DNA of 54,611 nucleotides, taken from positions 1-54,611 of the forward strand of contig CAIPYE010000013.1 in assembly GCA_903869265.1 (NCBI GenBank). Reading direction: 5' to 3'. This document shows positions 51,185-54,611 of the stretch, piece by piece (within the stretch, counting starts at the first letter, position 1; each line of letters begins with the position of its first letter). A program made the translations under genes and the position numbers. The notes beneath the pieces were generated by a model. It worked only from the letters and a program-made list of their open reading frames with translations, ran no database searches and was not told where the DNA came from. The stretch is from an uncultured delta proteobacterium. GTDB taxonomy: Bacteria; Desulfobacterota; Desulfobulbia; Desulfobulbales; Desulfurivibrionaceae.

Positions 51185-51487
51185 GTGCAGAAGCGAATCG
51201 TAACAATGCTGACAGCAATGTCGCTGATGCTTCCTGCTGTCGCCATGGCGGCCAGCGGGGACGCGCTCTTTTTACAGAGCTGTGGCGCATGTCACAAAAA
51301 GGGAGGCAAGGCTGCTATCGTAAACCCTGCCGACAAGGCCGGAACCGTGTGGTCTAACTATTTTGCCCGGGGACGTCATCCTGGTGATATGGGCATGAGT
51401 GATGCAGACCTGCAGGCGGTGATAAAATATTTGGTGGCGCATGCAGCCGACAGTGATCAACCTGCAGCCGCGGTTATCCCCAAATAA
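51185..51487 (+). CDS. Periplasmic class I cytochrome c (c553-like)
   Basis: A 100-aa precursor. The signal peptide is cleaved near AMA-ASG (about 22-23). Heme motif CGACH (33-37); the axial Met is probably in the GDMGMSD stretch. Small monoheme cytochromes of this kind accept electrons from periplasmic hydrogenases or dehydrogenases in related bacteria. A GTG start seven bases after GGAGG is preferred over the TTG one codon upstream. It shares a promoter with the porin gene 42 bases downstream. Confidence 0.88.
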   Translation: MQKRIVTMLTAMSLMLPAVAMAASGDALFLQSCGACHKKGGKAAIVNPADKAGTVWSNYFARGRHPGDMGMSDADLQAVIKYLVAHAADSDQPAAAVIPK

Positions 51488-51529
51488 TTCACTGGCAAAA
51501 ACAGATATCCACTGGGAGGAGGAGAATAA

Positions 51530-52948
51530 GTGAAAAAAATATTATTGACTGCAGGTGCATTACTGGCCTGGACGGGCTGCGCCGTTGCAGGAGCGGGTGG
51601 TTCGGTTGTATCCATTCCGGCAGAAGACTATAAGGCGATTCTGGAACGTCTGGACACCTTGCAGAAGCGTGTTGACCAGATGGAGAAGGCCGAAAGCCCT
51701 TCCGGCAAGGCAAGTACCGCCGCCATGCCGAGCAAGCTGGCCAAGGATGTGGAAAACATCTATGACACCTTGGACAAGGTTGAAACCAAGTCCTTGAAAG
51801 ACCGGATCAACTTGGGCGCGGAGTTGCGCACCAGAGTGGACAGTTTTAGATTGAAGGATGATGTCTCTGTTGACCACAATGATAATTTTTGGACCAACCG
51901 CTTTCGTCTGAATCTTGATTCGGAGATCCAGAAGAACCTGTTGTTCACCGGTCGTCTCACCGCCTACAAGAATTTTGCCAACACAGGGACTGACTCTACC
52001 GTTGATGCCAACCAAGCCCATGTGCTCGGCAGCTCCAGTATAAAACTGGACCGCGCCTATGTGGACTGGATTCCCGAGGGTATGCCCTTCCCGTTGGCCT
52101 TGACCTTTGGTCGGCATCCTTCTTCCGAGGGCCCTCCCTCCGAGTTGAAGGAGAACCGGCTCCGTCAGTCCACCTATCCGTCCCTCCTGTTTGACGGCGA
52201 GGCGGACGGTGTGGTGGCCACCGTTGGTTTGGAGCGGTATCTTGGCTGGAAAAATTCCGGCATCCGTTTTGCCTATGGCAAGGGATATCAGGACTCTGGC
52301 AATACAAGTTACTTGGATGACCCGACTCACCAGTATGAAGACATCAATGTCTATGCCATGTTTTTTGAAACCGAGATCCCTGGCGTGCGGGACAGCCTCC
52401 TGGTCTTGAGTGCCCTCCAGGCAACAGATATCAACTCAACAATGGCAATGGGAGCAGAGAAAATAGGCAACATGAGCCTGTACGGTGCCCATGTCCAGGC
52501 CAATAATGTTGCAGATTCCGGTTTTGATCTCTTCCTTTCCACGGGCCTGAACAAGACTGATCCCAATGGAAATGCGACTGGAGGGTTGGGCTTACTGAAT
52601 AGTGATGGGACCAGCGAGCATACTGGTTGGTCGGTGTACACCGGTTTGCGCTACAATGTCCCCTACAAGCCCTGGAATAACCCCAAGGTCGGGTTTGAGT
52701 ACAACCATGGCAGTGAATACTGGGCCAGCTTTACCTGGGGCGCGTCCGAACTGTACAATAAGCTCGCCACCCGTGGCGATGCCTATGACCTTTACTACAT
52801 CCAGCCGTTCAACGATAACCTCTTTGGCCGTCTGGGCTACACCCGTATCAACTACGATCATGGGGGGTCAGGGGGACTGTTCGGCGAACCTGGCGATTCC
52901 AATGCCTCACTGGATAACGTTTACTTCCTGCTTGACTGCCGCTTCTAA
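51530..52948 (+). CDS. DUF3373-like outer-membrane porin
   Basis: A 472-aa protein. It has a signal peptide (about 1-20, AVAGAG), a short N-terminal coiled coil (about 30-50, ILERLDTLQKRVDQMEK), and a long beta-rich region with alternating aromatics ending in Phe (FLLDCRF), typical of an outer-membrane barrel. It resembles the DUF3373 porins of Desulfo- and Geobacter-type bacteria. The start is a GTG after GGAGGAGG. A strong terminator follows. Confidence 0.85.
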   Translation: MKKILLTAGALLAWTGCAVAGAGGSVVSIPAEDYKAILERLDTLQKRVDQMEKAESPSGKASTAAMPSKLAKDVENIYDTLDKVETKSLKDRINLGAELRTRVDSFRLKDDVSVDHNDNFWTNRFRLNLDSEIQKNLLFTGRLTAYKNFANTGTDSTVDANQAHVLGSSSIKLDRAYVDWIPEGMPFPLALTFGRHPSSEGPPSELKENRLRQSTYPSLLFDGEADGVVATVGLERYLGWKNSGIRFAYGKGYQDSGNTSYLDDPTHQYEDINVYAMFFETEIPGVRDSLLVLSALQATDINSTMAMGAEKIGNMSLYGAHVQANNVADSGFDLFLSTGLNKTDPNGNATGGLGLLNSDGTSEHTGWSVYTGLRYNVPYKPWNNPKVGFEYNHGSEYWASFTWGASELYNKLATRGDAYDLYYIQPFNDNLFGRLGYTRINYDHGGSGGLFGEPGDSNASLDNVYFLLDCRF

Positions 52949-52973
52949 GGCATAAGCATTAGGATGGTTGTTA

Positions 52974-53004
52974 AGGGTGGCCGAGTCGGCCACCCTTTTT
53001 TTTA
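52974..53004 (+). terminator. Intrinsic terminator after the porin gene
   Basis: GGGTGGCCG/CGGCCACCC pair over 9 bp with a 3-base loop, flanked by A-A/T-T pairs and a T8 run to 53004. It closes the cytochrome-porin unit. Confidence 0.9.
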
Positions 53005-53123
53005 TGCCTTTTCTGGAAAAACAGGCGCTGCTTGCGTTTGGCCGCTGGATTGAATACAGTTGGCGGAACAATCTGCAACTCCTTGCAAGTGCTTCGTGCA
53101 ATTATCCTGGCAGGTATCCTCTG

Positions 53124-54440
53124 ATGCATCGTGTCCAATGGTTAAGTCTATTCCTTTTTGTCCTGGCTCAGGCCCTGCTCGCCGGCTGTGCCGTGAATCC
53201 CGTTACCGGCAAATCGGAGCTGGCCTTTTACAGCATGAGCGAACAGGAAGAAGTTTCCCTTGGCAAAAAAGCCTTTCCCGAGGCGATCCAGCGGATGCAG
53301 GGCGAATACGATGACCAGCACCTCAAGGAGTATGTCTCGGCGGTGGGGATGCGGTTGGCCAAGATCAGCCAGCGGCCCAATCTGGACTATACCTTCAAGG
53401 TCGTCAACGACTCCAGTCCCAATGCCTTTGCCATGCCCGGCGGCAATATCGCCATCACCCGCGGTCTGCTGGTTGCCCTGGAAAACGAGGCCCAGCTGGC
53501 GGCGGTGCTGGGGCATGAGCTTGGCCATGTCACGGCCAGGCATTCGGTGCAGAATCTGCAACGGGGCATGCTTCTCAATGTGGGGCTGCAGGTTTTGTCC
53601 GTTTCGAGCAGCGGCACCTCTTATAGCGGAGTGGCGCGACAGGCGGGGCAAATAGCCGGCTCGATTCTGGACAGCTCATACAGCCGGGAGCAGGAACGCG
53701 AGGCGGATCGGTTGGGCATCGACTATATGGTCAAGGGTCATTACAGCCCCAAGGGGGCGGTTGAGTTGCAGGAATTTTTAGCCAAAAAAGGTGGCGAGGG
53801 AGACTCCCAGTGGCTTCAGGGTCTGTTCCGCACCCATCCTTTTTCCAAGGAGCGGATGCTGGACAACCAGTACTACATCGACACCAGATACAGTTGGGCC
53901 ATGAACAACGAGGAATATGCCTCCGGGGCCGGGGATTTCCAGCGGGCCATGGAGCCGTTGCGTAAAACCAAGGAGGCATACGGCGATTACGACAAGGCAA
54001 GGGAGAAAGAGCAGGCCAAGGATTTGGCCGGGGCCATTGCCCTGTATGAGCAGGCGGTTTACAAGGCCGCGGAGCAGGGCTTGCTGCAAAGTGCGTTGGG
54101 AATGGCGCATTTAAAAAACAACAACCAGGCCGAAGCCAAGAAATATTTGACCAAGGCCGTGCAGTTGGATGGGGATTATTATGAAAGCCATTTTGGCCTG
54201 GGGTATCTGTATCTGAAAGAGAACAACCCTGTTTTGGCCAAGGAGCATCTGCAAAAAAGCATGAAGCTCATGCCCACCCTGAACAGCGCTTTTTTTCTAG
54301 CGGAAAGCTATGAGAAAACAGGGGAGATTGCAAAGGCCCAGACCTTGTACGGACAGGTGGCTGCGGCCGATCCCGGCGGCAACCTGGGGAGGCCTGCGGC
54401 TTCCAGAGCCAGGGCTCTTGGGGATGGGGGGCGCCGCTAG
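53124..54440 (+). CDS. M48-family metallopeptidase lipoprotein with TPRs (BepA-like)
   Basis: A 438-aa precursor. The lipobox is LLAGC (Cys21), followed by an M48 domain with HELGH (about 131-135, zinc) and the third ligand Glu in EREADRLGIDYM. The C-terminal third holds TPR-like helices (about 290-420). This is the layout of BepA/YfgC, which cleaves or assists outer-membrane proteins. The frame is open upstream, but the lipoprotein signal starts at the ATG at 53124. It ends just before the mobile-element-like tail. Confidence 0.9.
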   Translation: MHRVQWLSLFLFVLAQALLAGCAVNPVTGKSELAFYSMSEQEEVSLGKKAFPEAIQRMQGEYDDQHLKEYVSAVGMRLAKISQRPNLDYTFKVVNDSSPNAFAMPGGNIAITRGLLVALENEAQLAAVLGHELGHVTARHSVQNLQRGMLLNVGLQVLSVSSSGTSYSGVARQAGQIAGSILDSSYSREQEREADRLGIDYMVKGHYSPKGAVELQEFLAKKGGEGDSQWLQGLFRTHPFSKERMLDNQYYIDTRYSWAMNNEEYASGAGDFQRAMEPLRKTKEAYGDYDKAREKEQAKDLAGAIALYEQAVYKAAEQGLLQSALGMAHLKNNNQAEAKKYLTKAVQLDGDYYESHFGLGYLYLKENNPVLAKEHLQKSMKLMPTLNSAFFLAESYEKTGEIAKAQTLYGQVAAADPGGNLGRPAASRARALGDGGRR

Positions 54441-54495
54441 TGTCTCGTTTTTCAAAAACAAGGACATGACTCCGTTCGGCCTGAGATTCTATGGT

Positions 54496-54611
54496 TTACG
54501 TCAAGCATTTTGTGAGCCGTTCGGGGTTAAATGTCGAGCGGTAATGATGAATAGACCAGGCGGCTCGGGCGATTTTTCGGGCGATGATCACCAGCGTTGC
54601 GGTCGTGCTCC
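54496..54611 (-). CDS. C-terminal fragment, possibly transposase-like
   Basis: The minus frame runs from the right edge to a stop at 54498-54496 and gives 37 residues (LVIIARKIARAAWSIHHY, then RSTFNPERLTKCLT). The basic helix with a repeated A-R-K-I-A-R core resembles the C-termini of some transposases and mobilisation proteins. The family cannot be fixed from this length. The adjacent GTTTTTCAAAAAC palindrome (54447-54459) might be part of an element end. Confidence 0.4.
   Translation of the reverse strand, partial: STTATLVIIARKIARAAWSIHHYRSTFNPERLTKCLT

Noticed and set aside
1-54611. CRISPR arrays, tRNA or rRNA genes
   Set aside because: No regularly spaced direct repeats, cloverleaf-like sequence in the intergenic gaps, or rRNA-conserved segments were seen on reading both strands.

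Overview
The window reads as a chromosomal segment of a moderately GC-rich, Gram-negative anaerobe. The best fit is a deltaproteobacterium in the broad sense (Desulfobacterota), possibly Desulfobulbales. The indications are a periplasmic HybOABC-type [NiFe] hydrogenase with a full hyp set, c-type cytochromes, a DUF3373-like porin, a heme-c (DUF3365) sensor kinase, a spore-photolyase-like radical SAM protein and a dense complement of small phosphorelay proteins. No rRNA, tRNA, CRISPR array or marker gene is present, so the taxonomic guess is inference.

Layout. 1-7.6 kb: mostly minus-strand housekeeping (ldcA-coaX, yaiI-type, glycine-zipper lipoprotein, thiD, SlyD-like FKBP, and an unrecognised helical-protein/membrane-protein pair), with a short plus-strand cutA/zinc-ribbon/PilZ run. 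7.8-10.5 kb: a 57-aa Cys protein, hisI-hisG, engB and a Cys-rich 91-aa protein. 10.5-19 kb: lepA divergent from rpoH, a DegT-type aminotransferase and a 1382-aa TPR/beta-barrel outer-membrane protein. 19-26.2 kb: greA behind a leader terminator, a FadR-like TetR regulator with its operator, purD-purE-tsaC, then an Hpt/HDOD/hybrid-kinase operon. 26.2-36.3 kb: tsaE, a geranylgeranyl-reductase-type flavoprotein with a diheme cytochrome, an M23 peptidase, mutL, purC, a lipoprotein, a CbpA-like DnaJ, ssb and an SPL-family radical SAM protein. 36.5-51 kb: a hydrogenase island: hybO-hybA-hybB-hybC, maturation protease, response regulator, frameshifted heme-c sensor kinase, hypA-hypB-hypF-hypC-hypD-hypE. 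51-54.6 kb: a c553-like cytochrome with a porin, an M48 lipoprotein peptidase, and the tail of a possible mobile-element protein at the right edge.

The hydrogenase island is self-contained. Small and large subunits, a 16Fe ferredoxin-like subunit and a quinone-reactive membrane subunit would couple periplasmic H2 to the quinone pool. HypA/B insert nickel, HypC/D/E/F build Fe(CN)2CO, and the protease trims the large subunit. The intervening two-component genes are candidate redox regulators, but the kinase frame is broken by one extra C.

The most unusual signals are non-coding. (1) Two copies of an ERIC-like structured repeat (9290-9437 and 26767-26872) show compensatory changes in their 21-bp outer stem and G-U pairs of one polarity only, which suggests selection or descent as a folded RNA. 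(2) Strong terminator hairpins sit directly against the ribosome-binding sites of greA and of the hydrogenase protease gene, and a weaker one sits before ssb, implying read-through (attenuated) expression. (3) A pair of exact 16-bp palindromes lies 33 bp apart at the left edge.
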